Part shown: in pieces, positions 12,501-22,854 of the stretch
How the letters are laid out: each line of letters starts with the position of its first letter
Numbering within the stretch: position 1 is the first letter of the stretch
Assembly (NCBI GenBank): GCA_039881145.1
Contig: JAYKKI010000066.1
Coordinates: forward strand, 9,187,501-9,251,500
Direction of reading: 5' to 3'
Source of the DNA: Druceiella hillmani
Taxonomy: Eukaryota > Arthropoda > Insecta > Lepidoptera > Hepialidae
Length of the DNA stretch: 64,000 nucleotides
Translations under genes and position numbers: made by a program
The notes under the pieces: generated by a model
Told to the model about the DNA's origin: nothing
The model's input: the letters and a program-made list of their open reading frames with translations, nothing else
The model's database searches: none

Positions 12501-13495
12501 TCTATATGCCTTTTCGTGTATATTTTACATTCTTGCCAAATTTTATGAATAAAAGTGACAAGAATGTAATGCTGCTTTTATTTATTTCTATGTGTCTACA
12601 AAAGGAGAAAATATTTCTTTTAATCATCTCGAAAGTCTTTTCGCGTCTGTCTTATATTAGCATGATGAGTGTCCCCAGTAAGCAATATATTTGTTCTCCC
12701 GTCTGTCATTTGTTTGTGTTTAATATATCATTATTTAATGAATTACTGGCTGATTTTTACTATAGCTAAATTCTAGTTTTACTTATTTGCCTAATTTTAT
12801 AATTAAATCATAAATTTCACAAAGGTTTTATTGAAATAAAATATTTTTTAAATTTCAGATATGTTTCAAATTCCTTCGAAATGAAGGGAAAAAATATGTC
12901 TTATTTTTAATTCAGAGTAGAATCAATTAAACCCGAGACGAAAATTTAAGAAAATACGAAATTTTTTCATTAACGTGGAAAATTGAAACGCAGTTCCGCT
13001 CTTTTTGTTTCAGATCTATCGGTCGTTATATCAAACGTGGAACTAATATTACAACTTAATGAGTTAATTTTGATAGATATTAGACGAAAATAAAACTTAA
13101 ATCGTTCAGTATAATCACTCAGAATAATTTATTTTCTACTTATGACTTAATTATAATACAAAATTTTGTTCTTGCTCTCAATTTGATATTGTGAGTTGCA
13201 TGTAGTGTCCCATAGTCATAGATATTAATTTAATGTCTACTTCATTTGCGCTTAATGTAAATTCCTAAACGGTCTTTCGTTCTAAAAAAACACGAAGTAT
13301 TAAAAACACAGCAAAATGCCATTTATCAGGAAGATCAGATAGAAAAAAATGCTGTAGGTTATTACATAGGGAAATTTTTGTGGTTCTCAATGAATAATAT
13401 CGTATTATAGAAATGGATATATCGATATGAGAAGTAGATTTTGAATTTTTGTTGATGAAACGTGTGTCTAAAAAATCGTACATTTATATGTGCTT
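9526..13495. other. No gene seen; about 4 kb of AT-rich spacer
   Basis: Open frames of 60-87 codons at 10176, 11040, 12032, 12191, 12506 and 13265 have no recognisable domains and low-complexity AT-driven composition. A slightly GC-richer patch at 11040-11240 ends with TACCGCCATCTATTGATGAC. Another patch lies at 11690-11760. Both may be old repeat fragments, but I cannot classify them. Confidence 0.5.
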
Positions 13496-13499
13496 CTTG

Positions 13500-13668
13500 G
13501 CTTTCATCAATCAACATGCTTTATATGCATACGCACGTGATCCAGGTTCGATTCCCAGCCGCTCATCAAAAGGAGATGGACTCGTGTTTTGGTAAGAGAT
13601 TGCTCTCGTAGCAATAAGTCCACCATATATAACAACAGTGTACATAAATAAATATTTAAATAAAGAAA
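13500..13668 (+). mobile_element. tRNA-derived SINE, copy 1
   Basis: Contains GGTTCGATTCC (13545-13555), a perfect RNA polymerase III B-box as found in tRNA-derived SINEs. A family-specific body follows with GCCGCTCATC, then TTGCTCTCGTAGCAATAAG and TCCACCATAT, and an AT-rich tail with AAATAAAT units. The 3' body matches copies at 35045-35190 (minus strand), 45590-45766 and 62575-62752. The A-box region is too diverged to place, and no cloverleaf can be formed, so this is not a tRNA gene. Confidence 0.85.
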
Positions 13669-13900
13669 GAAGTGTAAGTAACTTATGCTTCCGAGTACAA
13701 ATGATACATAAAATATATTTCTATATTTACAATGTTTGAAAAATATTTCTGTTTTTTCATGTTAGTAAATAATCAAACTGAATAAGGTCAGTTAGAACAC
13801 TTATTTAACATCTCAGTTAAAACGTTAAACATATTTAAATATTTAAATTTTATTTCATACTTAAAGAAAAATTCGAAACCTTTAAATTAATAATGCGATT

Positions 13901-14059
13901 TTAGTCAGCACTCGGATTCATTTGTCCTCTACTATTTCCATTGATAATAATGACGCTATTCTCAGAGTAATTTTCGTCGTGCTGACTCAGTCCAACAGAA
14001 GTAAATCCTTGGTAAATTGTTCCATTAAATTGTAGCTCTATTAAAATGCTTCTCAGCAT
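13901..14059 (-). other. 52-codon reading frame in duplication unit 1
   Basis: ATG at 14059 to TAA at 13901 on the minus strand. The paralogous frame at 14435-14593 has the same start, stop and length with no indel. The 29 differences fall 11, 9 and 9 on codon positions 1, 2 and 3, and about 20 codons change the amino acid while two are synonymous. That is what neutral drift gives, so despite the matched frames I see no sign of protein constraint. No family is recognised. Confidence 0.2.
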
Positions 14060-14167
14060 TTGGATTTCATTTCATTTAATTCACAAAATATTTCAAGTAT
14101 ATTCATCTATTTCCACAAATAAATTTTGACGTCAAAATTTATGAAGTACGTTTCTGGATATGATAAA

Positions 14168-14217
14168 TTGATGTTTTAGTTTTTATAGTTCATGTACTAT
14201 AAAAACTAAAACATCAA
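14168..14217. repeat. Perfect 22-bp palindrome
   Basis: Arms 14168-14189 and 14196-14217 are exact reverse complements around TCATGT. It lies at the end of duplication unit 1. The corresponding place in unit 2 keeps a diverged right arm but lacks the left arm, and is about 20 nt shorter. Confidence 0.97.
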
Positions 14218-14228
14218 ATTATTTCTTT

Positions 14229-14744
14229 ATACTAACTTATGTTTCCGAGTACAAATGATATATAAAATATATTTCTATATTTACAATGTCTGAAAAATAT
14301 TTCTGTTGTTTCATGTTAGTAAATGATAAAACTGAATAAAGTTAGTTGAAGCACTTATAGAAGGTCTCAGTTAAAACGTTAAACATATTTGCATATTTAA
14401 AAAAATTTGAAACCTTTAAATGAGTAATGCTGTTTTAATCATAACTCAAATGCATGTCTCCGCTTCTATTTCCATTGATATTAATGACTCTATTCTCAGA
14501 GGAATTTTTGTCGTACTGATTCCAAGCAATAGAAGTAAAGAGTTTGTAAATTATTCCATTAAATTGTAGCTTGATTAAAATGCTACTCAGCATCTGGAGT
14601 TCCTTTCATTTAATTCACAAAATATTTCAAGTATGTTCATCCATTTCCATAAATAAATTTTGGAATGAAAATTTTTGAAGTACGTTTCTGGATATAATTA
14701 AATTCAGATATTTTTAAAACTAAAGCATTAAATTATTTCTTTAC
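14229..14744. repeat. Tandem segmental duplication, unit 2
   Basis: Second copy of the 13672-14228 segment in the same orientation, directly adjacent. It is shorter in the ATTTAAA-rich middle and at the palindrome site, and ends at TTAAATTATTTCTTTA. Confidence 0.93.
14435..14593 (-). other. 52-codon reading frame in duplication unit 2
   Basis: Paralogue of the frame at 13901-14059, with ATG at 14593 and TAA at 14435. The substitution pattern is neutral-like, as described for unit 1. It is listed because the frame is conserved in length, not because I believe it is translated. Confidence 0.2.
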
Positions 14745-15602
14745 TGGCTATACTTGTTAATAAATCATATTAGTTAAAGTAAACAAAATCAAATAAATAA
14801 AATTATAGTTTACGGCAGTTTTGATTTTCACTCCCGAAACGTAATAACTTTAATTCAGCCTTATTTAATATGTTAAATTTGTAATTAATACATCTGTGTT
14901 CGTTAATATTACCTAACTTGGTACATCTAAACAGAATATTCTTAGTTTTTCTCCAAAAATAAATTTGATTTGTTTATTGCAGGAAGTTGCCGTGGATGGA
15001 AATAATCGGATATTTTTAGGAATTAATTACATGAACTGAAATATACTTTTTGGTAGGCAAGAATAAAAAAGGAATCCATACAACCGAACTCAACTTCTTT
15101 TAATTTTGTCTTTTTTTAAGAAATTTAATTAAAATCTATTAACAGAAGTTTGCAAATACATTTCTTTTGCTAGGATGCATAGAAATTATAAAAGAAAATA
15201 ACTCAAGAACTTCGTAGCAATGGAACATGTTCCCGACAGACAGATTATATTACGTTCAGAAAAGTTTATTCGTATTTGTAAATTTTATAAACATCTTAGT
15301 AGTATATAATTTAAACACAAATTTGTGCAGAAAAATATATATTTTAATGCAACAAAATGTTATTTTGGTGGTAACAAAAATAAATTTTTCCTTTGGCATT
15401 GGATGCCTATGTTGCGTAAATGAGATTATAGGGACAAGGGTCCAGCCGATGACGATCGACTATTAGTTAATTGAAAATTATTCAGATTTTAAGTTAAAGG
15501 TTTATCAAATATCTATTATAAAATATATGATTTTGTATGAATTCAGTTCTTAGAAATTCTGATAATAATATATGTAGTAACTGGGCAATATCGATGTACT
15601 TT
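14745..15602. other. No gene seen
   Basis: AT-rich. A 79-codon plus-strand frame at 15227-15466 has no motif and is probably chance. Confidence 0.5.
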
Positions 15603-15869
15603 TTAATGCCCCCTTTTACACAGTTTCACTACACTAGTTGGTTGATATTTTTCTAGCAGCTCCAACGCCATTGCCGCGTTTATATGACTACTTCCGATGT
15701 CGAGTACGGCCTGGATGATGCCATTACTCTTGTGGAAGCTTATTCTATTTTTGTCGATATTTTTTAACAATGAGTCCACTAAAGAATTTATGGATATTAT
15801 TATACCTATTTTATACCTTTGTATTTTGGAAGGTCTGGATAACAGTTTGGGAATTCGCTGATGGAAAGA
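15603..15869 (-). pseudogene. Orphan 89-codon open segment, possible ankyrin-like fragment
   Basis: On the minus strand the frame is open from just after a stop at 15870-15872 down to TAA at 15603-15605. It has no early ATG; the first Met is at 15671. The central part is clearly richer in G+C than its surroundings and reads AVLDIGSSHINAAMALELL followed by EKYQP. The spacing of that segment recalls an ankyrin repeat (xPLHxAxxxGHxxxxxxLLE), but the diagnostic TPLH residues are changed, so this is only a resemblance. It could be an exon or gene fragment of unknown family. TTCTTTAG just upstream of GTGGAC (15778-15783) could act as a splice acceptor. Neighbours give no help. Confidence 0.3.
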
Positions 15870-16493
15870 TTAAAAATTACCGTCTATTTCAAACTTATTT
15901 ATACTTAAAATATAAACACTAACTTAATGTTTGTTTGTACACTTGACTCGAAAGCGACTTTGATTTATATGCAGTTCTTTTTAATTCGTACATAAATTAT
16001 AAACGCCTGGTTTTGGTACGGCAAAGGAATTATTATACATATTTCAAAGTTACAATATTTTAGTTAAATAAACGATGGGGTATATTATATTATCATTTTA
16101 AAAAAATTATATTATTATATTACCGTAAATAAAATATTTTGTGAGATTAGTATTAATTTAATATGTTCACAAAACAGATAAATTTGTGATCCCATAACTT
16201 TTTTATGTTAAGATAACTTTTATATTAAAATAGAGATAATGTATCTCCCATGGTGAGGATATTTATATAATGAAGAAGTTAAATAAAATAATATGTAATA
16301 TCAAATATAAAGAAAACCTGATCTATGAGAAGAAAAATACAACTTTTCGTAACCTTTTAAAGTTAAATTACATTGACTGAAAGACAAATTGAAGAAACAA
16401 AATTATTCAAATTATTTTTGTAAAGTCAGCGAAGTGAATGTGTGTTAGAAGGTAGGGAGTTTTCTTGATTTTCATGGAAAATCAGACAAATGT

Positions 16494-16499
<6 letters not shown>

Positions 16500-16577
<78 letters not shown>
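16500..16577. repeat. (TA)n microsatellite
   Basis: (TA)n interrupted once by TGTGTGTG. Confidence 0.98.
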
Positions 16578-16581
<4 letters not shown>

Positions 16582-16692
16582 AGGAAACAAAATGGATTTA
16601 GTGTTGATAACTATACAAGAGAATAATACATCAAAAATTGCGAAGGAAAAAATTCTGTTCCAATGATTAAGCATAAAACTGAAACAATTAAA

Positions 16693-16748
16693 CATAATTT
16701 TCTTACCATTTTCCATGTAAGTACAAGGAAAATGGTAAAAAAATTATG
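16693..16748. repeat. 22-bp hairpin, one mismatch
   Basis: Arms 16693-16714 and 16727-16748 (CATAATTTT..ACCATTTTCC and complement) surround the 12-nt loop ATGTAAGTACAA. One C/A mismatch. Confidence 0.93.
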
Positions 16749-16829
16749 GTGGAGAAAAAAAAATCAACCAGGAACAAATCTTTAATAAATTTTCCTAAAA
16801 AATATTAAGATAATACAAAAGAAAAGCTT

Positions 16830-17125
16830 TTGCTTCAAAAAATATGCGTTCCGGTAAATCCACCAGAAATGACATCCGATCGTTACCATTATTTTTGTCC
16901 GAAATAACACAAGAACGAAACACTCGTTAAGGAGTTTACCCTTTACATGATATTGCTTTTAGACACTCGTTAAGGAGTTTACTCTTTACATGATATTGCT
17001 TCGAAAAATATGCGTTACGGTAATCCCACCCGAAATGACATTCAACTATGACCATTATTTTTGTCCGAAATAACACAAGAACGAGACACTCGTTAAGGAG
17101 TTTACTCTTTACATGATATTGCTTT
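16830..17125. repeat. 128-bp tandem duplication with an extra partial unit
   Basis: Unit 1 (about 16830-16957) and unit 2 (about 16998-17125) share AAATATGCGTT.CGGTAA, CCATTATTTTTGTCCGAAAT, AACACAAGAACGA and CACTCGTTAAGGAGTTTAC. Between them lies a 44-bp partial copy of the last third of the unit (CACTCGTTAAGGAGTTTACT to GATATTGCTT). Copies are about 90 percent identical, hence fairly young. Origin unknown. Confidence 0.93.
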
Positions 17126-17313
17126 TATTATAATTCAGTATGGAAATTAAAATGTTGATAAGCATGTGTTCCATTTAATTAAAAGAGCAATCATAAAATA
17201 AGCAGGTTAATGTATAATTTTGTTTTTATGTATAATTTATTCTAGCGATGAATTTTTTATTGGCAAAATTTAAGTAAAACTTTAGTTTCCATAAATTTAA
17301 TGAAAATATTATC

Positions 17314-17603
17314 CACAATTAAATGAAACTACGTGATATAGTATTATTTCTACTATCTTTAATTTCTTTACCACGACCTAGATTTCGTTGTACTACAACA
17401 TCTTCAGGTGGGATATTAGCAAAGATTCAAAAATAAAAAAGAATGAATCTTTGCTAATATCCCACCTGAAGATGTTGTAGTACAACGAAACCTAGGTCGT
17501 GGTAAAGAAATTAAAGATAGTAGAAATAATACTACATCACGTAGTTTCATTTAATTGTGAATAATGGATTTCTACAAAATTAACGCCAAATATATTCAAT
17601 ATT
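17314..17603 (+). mobile_element. Hairpin element, copy B (best preserved, intact duplication)
   Basis: Arms 17314-17429 and 17444-17559 (116 bp each) are reverse complements with two mismatches around a 14-nt loop. A 44-nt unpaired tail (17560-17603) contains ACGCCAAATATATTCAA. The element starts CACAATTAAATGAAACTACG. It is flanked by an exact 13-bp direct repeat TGAAAATATTATC at 17301-17313 and 17604-17616. Both arms carry private variants (TACTACAACA, CTATCTTT) not seen in other copies. There is no open frame and no pol III box. The flanking repeat length is longer than for mariner (2), hAT (8) or Mutator-like (9) elements and closer to retroposition, but the class is unproven. Confidence 0.97.
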
Positions 17604-17616
17604 TGAAAATATTATC

Positions 17617-18180
17617 ATTGTATATAACATAAAAAAATATTCATAACAGAGTAAATCTATTTAAATTACTCTTTAATTGTATATAACCCGAAGTATTTGT
17701 CACATAAATACGAGTTCTCTAGATGGTCAAATATTTATTTTCAATTATAATGTGTATATTTTATTATTCTATGTATATGTAATTTAATTGTATTCAATCG
17801 AAGGGGTATGTAGAAATAATAAACGAAATAAAACAAAACGATAAAGCTAAAATATCAGCATTCGTTACTAAATGAAATCGTGCCAAAAATTACGAATATA
17901 CTTTCCTTTCTCTTTCAATATCGGTTTACCGCATCACATTGGTCATATTAAGTGTATGGATCGGTCACATCAGTTTCATTTTAAGCAAAGTGGCCTCAAC
18001 ATATATAAAGATGACGAGAAAACAAAAGATGTAAATGTATATTAAATTTAAATAATAAATTTGAAAAAAGAGTGATCATTGTTGGATTAAATAACATTTT
18101 TCACAACATTGTCTCTACGTCGAATTCAAATTTTAAACTCGAATATCTCGGCAAGCAACGGGGTTAATGGAAGGGGACGG
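17617..18180. other. No gene seen
   Basis: AT-rich spacer between hairpin copy B and the Tc-like fossil. Confidence 0.6.
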
Positions 18181-18239
18181 ATGGCCTTCGTTAGCTCATT
18201 GGCGCGGATTTTTTAGTCACTATGACGCAGTAGTCTGGC

Positions 18240-18670
18240 GCATACCAGACTTTCGCTGTCGAAGCGTATTTCTGCAACGGTTTTTCTGTTAATGTGGCAC
18301 GACACAAGTTTTGTAATCATTTTGAAATCCGGCGTTTTAATGATGGTTCCAGTGTTTAGTTAATCAAGTGGCGTGTAACGAAGTTTAGGGCGTTAGGATG
18401 TGCACTAAATCATTCAAGTGGACCTCGAAAAAGACCTGTGCGATTGATTAAATATTAACCGCGTCGCCGCTGTGGTCGAAGAGCATCCACGAAGATCAAT
18501 TAGAAAACATGCTGTCTCATTGAATATCCATCGTTCAAGTCTTCAAAGAATTTTAACTTTAAACTTAAAATTACATTCCTATAAAATACAGATCGTTCAA
18601 AAATCAAACCTCAAGACAACAAAAAGCGGAAAATTTACTGTCGGAAAATGGTAGAGATATTTTCAGAGGA
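18240..18670 (+). pseudogene. Tc-like transposase N-terminal half, decayed
   Basis: Plus-strand remnant of a Tc1/mariner-superfamily transposase with the N-terminal helix-turn-helix seen in many insect elements. Readable pieces in order are AVEAYFCNGFSVNVARHKFC, IKWRVTKFRALG, SGPRKRPVR and VVEEHPRRSIRKHAVSLNIH, then SSLQRIL, LHSYKIQIVQ and KKRKIYCRKM. The order matches the family pattern of VxxYxxxxS..AAREF, W...F...G, RPRTVR, SPRRSxRKxAxxLGIS, SLxRILxxDLxxxPYKIQ. At least two frameshifts and two stops break it. The DDE catalytic domain is absent downstream, so this is a 5' fragment. A (CCCAA)n-like array starts 400 bp further on. Confidence 0.88.
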
Positions 18671-19075
18671 AAATGGGATGCACAAGGTTGATTTAGCTAT
18701 GAATAATACTTTCATATTGAAAGTTACGCAAATCACCCCACAAGTTTGGCTAAAATTTTGAAAAATTTTGCAAAAATTGTCTGTCATAGGTTGTTTCTCG
18801 GAAACTTTAAGAGATATATGCAACGTCATTTAGTTAAGGCCTAGTCTAAATGCTATAACTACAAAAACTATGCCCAATGACTGAATGAAAAATGATATTG
18901 TATCAAAACAAAGTCAACCAAGATACTATAGAATTGTCGTAGTCATTTCAAAGTTATATTTAAAAAATTATTATATCCTCGATAATAAAAGTAATAGAAC
19001 ACAAAATATAGTTTTTATAATTATTGTTTATTTCGTTGTTTTTTTGAACATGCATCACGTAAAAACGACTGATCT

Positions 19076-19985
19076 AAATTCAAAACATACCCAACTCAAA
19101 TTAAAGCATACTCAATCAATTCCAATACAACGCGACTCTACCCAAGCAAATTCAACTAACCCAATCCAAAATAAACCCAATGCAACCAAATTCTAAGCAA
19201 ACCCAACCCAACTCAAGTGAAAGCAAATCCGATCCAACCTAACTCAACCCAACCATTGGTAGATTGCTAAAACTAACCCAATCCAATACAAACTAGTGCA
19301 ATTCCATACACACTAAACCTAACCCAGTCTAACTTAGTCCAACCCAATACATACTAAACCCAACTCAATCCAAACCAACGCAAATACAGCCAGGTCAAAG
19401 CAAACCAAACCCAACCTAACCCAAAGTAACGCAAACCCAACACACCTCAAAGGATACCCTAGACAACCCAACCTAAACTAACTCAATCCAAACCTAAATA
19501 AATCTAACCTAACCCAATATGGCCTAAAGCAAATCCAAGCTAACCCAACCCAATAAATTCCAGGCCAACTCAAATAAAGCAAATCCATCCAAACCCAGCC
19601 CAGCCAAACCCAACCCAATCCAACAAAAAGCGATTAAACTCTACACACTCAACCCAACCAAACGCAACCCAACCTAACCCAATTCAACACAACGAAAAAC
19701 AAACTAAAACAAACGCAATCCAAAGGTACCAAAGAAAAACCCAATCAAATCCAACTCAACCCAATACAATTCAAAGCAAATAAAACTTAACCCAACCTAA
19801 CACAACCCAGCCAAACCCAACTCAACCCAACCAAACACATATCAACTCTACCCATCTCAACCCAACCAAACACAAACAAACCCAAGCCAACCTAACCCAA
19901 GACAAATCAAATCCAACTCAATCCATGAAACAAACAAACTTAACCAAACTCAGCCAAAAAAAACCTAATCCAACACAAGCCAACC
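19076..19985. repeat. Degenerate pentamer array, CCCAA/CCTAA type
   Basis: About 0.9 kb in which the plus strand is almost entirely A and C with period five: CCCAA, CTCAA, CCTAA, ACCCA and related words. The ten-mer CCCAACCTAA occurs several times (for example near 19410, 19668 and 19791). The complement reads TTAGGTTGGG, that is, the insect telomere unit TTAGG alternating with TTGGG. Units are heavily mutated and there is no clean tandem block. A second small island occurs at 21131-21168. Reading frames here are artefacts of missing stop codons. Confidence 0.9.
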
Positions 19986-19994
19986 AAACAGTTG

Positions 19995-20815
19995 CCAGCT
20001 ATGCAAACATTCATTTTTTAAATCGTATTTATTATTTTCATTATAAAAATGTTGCTCAATATCCGCAGCTGTTTCCACCAAACAATCTTTTTTTTTCAAG
20101 GAAAACTTCTTTAGGGACGTTTAAATCATTCTCTCGTGTACAAATAGTGTAATGCTTGAAAAAAGCAAATTTCGAATTTTTATATTAATGAGATTTACTG
20201 GGATACTATAATTGTATTATTCACTTTTCCCTTCAAAATATAACACAATTATTATTTTATACATAATAAAGAAATTTTAAAATATTAAGTACTAAAAAAA
20301 TCGTACCGGTCTTTTTATTTTAATATTCACTAGTGGCGGTGAATTGATGTAAGCAAACATATTTTATGCAAAAAATATCTAAAATTTGAAGAGAATAATT
20401 TTTTACGAATACAATTTTGGTGTTAAAAAAATATTTTCGGTATATCTACATTCTACCGAAAATAATAATTATTAACCCTGAGTCTTTTTCAAGTAAATTA
20501 TATCTAAAAAACAGTAGCCTTCTAACCTCTACTATATACATACGTTATGTCACATTTAAGGGGGAGGGAGACGGTCATAGCACTACTCTCGTGTCTTTTA
20601 TCCAATTTTTATACTTTCAAATAAAGAAGTACCGAAATCAATTCTTGACGTATTATATGATTGATTTTCTTTATTGTGTACATCTAGTATCCATTAATTA
20701 ATTTGTTAAAAATCTGTTTTATTTTCCATGTATGCTTTAAATTAAATGTAATTGACTACATACAAAAAAATTTTGTCAAACAAAAATCTTTTTTAATGCT
20801 TTCACATTTTTGTAC
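19995..20815. other. No gene seen
   Basis: AT-rich spacer. A 94-codon plus-strand frame at 20417-20701 has no recognisable motif. Confidence 0.5.
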
Positions 20816-20818
20816 TTT

Positions 20819-20990
20819 ACTAGCTGATCCTCTCGACTTCGTCTGCGTGCAATTAGAGTCATTACGCGCTATCGATTAGTTACCAACGATACGGTCCCTC
20901 GACGACCAGAATTCAATTAAATTTGCTGCGTTGCCAGGCCCAGCGGTTTGCATTTAACAGTGTTCTTTGTACTTTGGTGAACAAATGGGG
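20819..20990. repeat. Possible transposon end fragment, TACTAGCTGA motif
   Basis: Starts TACTAGCTGATCCTCTCGAC and is clearly GC-richer than its flanks for about 120 bp. A related start, TACTAGCTGACCCGTGCGAA, occurs at 55191. The TAGCTGACCC terminal phrase is common at the edge of dispersed arthropod repeats, but I cannot assign the family. Confidence 0.4.
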
Positions 20991-21130
20991 GAATGAATGT
21001 CGAAGAAATTGTAATAATTAAATTCTTAACAATAGAAAAAATAGAATCGAGAGAATATATGGTACATTATATATTGCGAGAATTTAGTGCAAAATGCACG
21101 TTCAATGTATTTTAGAGAAGTTTAAGGAAG

Positions 21131-21168
21131 TACCCATAAACCAATCCAAACTAACTCAATCCAAACCA
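21131..21168. repeat. Short satellite island of the pentamer repeat
   Basis: CCCATAAACCAATCCAAACT and following AC-rich words have the same composition as the array at 19076-19985, separated from it by about 1.1 kb. Confidence 0.7.
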
Positions 21169-21169
21169 T

Positions 21170-22850
21170 AGATATTAATATGTAATCCCATGGTTTCTCA
21201 TACGAAAAATTATTTCCGTAAGTCGTTAATTCATACCGTTTTGTGTTTTTGTTATAATTACAAATCACCATCAAATATTATTATTATTACTTGATCCATT
21301 AATTTAAAAGGTAAGTGATAAAAAGAAAAATAATGAAAGCAGAATAAATATTTTAATTCTTTGAAAGGGCGTAATTGATATTAAAATTCAAAATTTAACA
21401 TAAACCCAAAACATCAAATTCTTGAGAAGCATTTCATGAAAGTTACAATAGACAACTATGAATCTGGGCGTTCAAATAGTGTCGGAGCTTTAGTTGCTGT
21501 AGTGAAAGAACCTCGTATGTGGTAGATATTTGTAAAAGTGGTTATTAACTAAATGTAATAGAAGAAGTCGTGCCTTGTGTCAAATAACATATTTGCGCGT
21601 ACTCATCAAAATTACGCTACGACTTGTTTGGGTATACAGCTTGTAGAGTAGATGCTCTGTTAGATTCATTCACACTTATTAAAACACACTTATCATTTAG
21701 TAAATGCCTTTTTATGCTCCTGAATGCCCCGAAAGGCTGAAAAAAGAGATATCAGAAATATTCTATCTTCATCACATTCTAAAGCAATCTATCTTCAAGC
21801 GCGAAAACAAATTTGCTTATAGTGTCTTATATTTCTTTTACGCCATCATCTGCAGATTTTTTTTCTTCCGATTGTAATATCTCTCATATTGTCCTAATCG
21901 TTCTTACTCCTTTATTGATTGTTCTCCGTCAATACCACCCTCTGTGTTCAAATTACCTTTATTATTCTTCAAACACAACAGTTGATTACAATAGATATAT
22001 TAAGTTTTAAGAGACACATCCCAGCTGTTTTCGATACACTTCAGTCTTTGCTATTCTCAACCAAAACAATTTCTTATATTTTGCCATTTTTTTTGACGTT
22101 TGTGTCCTATAAAAGAACTAATACACGTTTCATGAAATACCACTGTTTGGATAGGAAATATTTCTTATTTATTTTTCGATTCAAATATCTTGGAAGTGGC
22201 AACACATTTTTGAATCTCTATTACTAATATAGACCTGGAATTTCTATTATTACTGAAATAATAGAAGTTTTTTTTATTTTATATGAATTGTTCTAGAAGA
22301 AAAATGTTTACCACAAAACAGTAATGGTTAAAAATTGAAGACGAATTCAATTCACTTGCCAAAGTTCCAAGTTATATGCTCAAATAATGATAAGCATATA
22401 AGAATTACGAAACCATACAACAGTGAATCAATTTGTTATAACTATAGATGATTTTAATATAATAGTACTTATACTTTTAATATATAGTTATAACTATAAA
22501 AAAAAATTTCAATAATTTTACTTATTATTTCCAATGCTGACTTCATTAACACAAATGTCGGCTCCTACGGAAAGGTTAGTAATTCCTTCGTATTTAAGAA
22601 TTTAGCAATTTTCATCATTCAATTCAATAGCAGATGAGTAGAATTTGATAAAAAATTTAATACATGTTTAACCTACTTAAATCTTTTTTCCTTCATCTGA
22701 TAATTTAATACCACCAAATTGTTCTACTATTTCCCTCAATTGTTTGTTCTTCAAGCTCTTATTTGAATACTCATGACCAGAAAAATCCCAAATAAATTTT
22801 CGGGATTTATTTCTAAAAGAAATTTAGGTGTGTTGAATACCTGACCCGTT
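21170..22850. other. No gene seen
   Basis: AT-rich. Overlapping frames at 21813-22227 have no recognised domain. A weak inverted repeat, TTATAACTATA and TATAGTTATAA, lies at 22434-22493. Confidence 0.5.
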
Positions 22851-22854
22851 TTTC

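Larger units (their letters stand above)
13672..14228. repeat. Tandem segmental duplication, unit 1
   Basis: About 555 bp that aligns along its length with 14229-14744. Shared landmarks are ACTTATGCTTCCGAGTACAA, TTTCTATATTTACAATGT, CATGTTAGTAAAT, ATTTCCATTGATA, TCCATTAAATTGTAGCT and GAAGTACGTTTCTGGATAT. Identity is about 82 percent over a 159-nt stretch that I compared base by base. Unit 1 alone contains a complete 22-bp palindrome near its right end. Confidence 0.93.

Noticed and set aside
13540..13560. Possible tRNA gene from the GGTTCGATTCC box
   Set aside because: No matching acceptor stem, A-box or anticodon arm; the sequence belongs to a dispersed SINE family.
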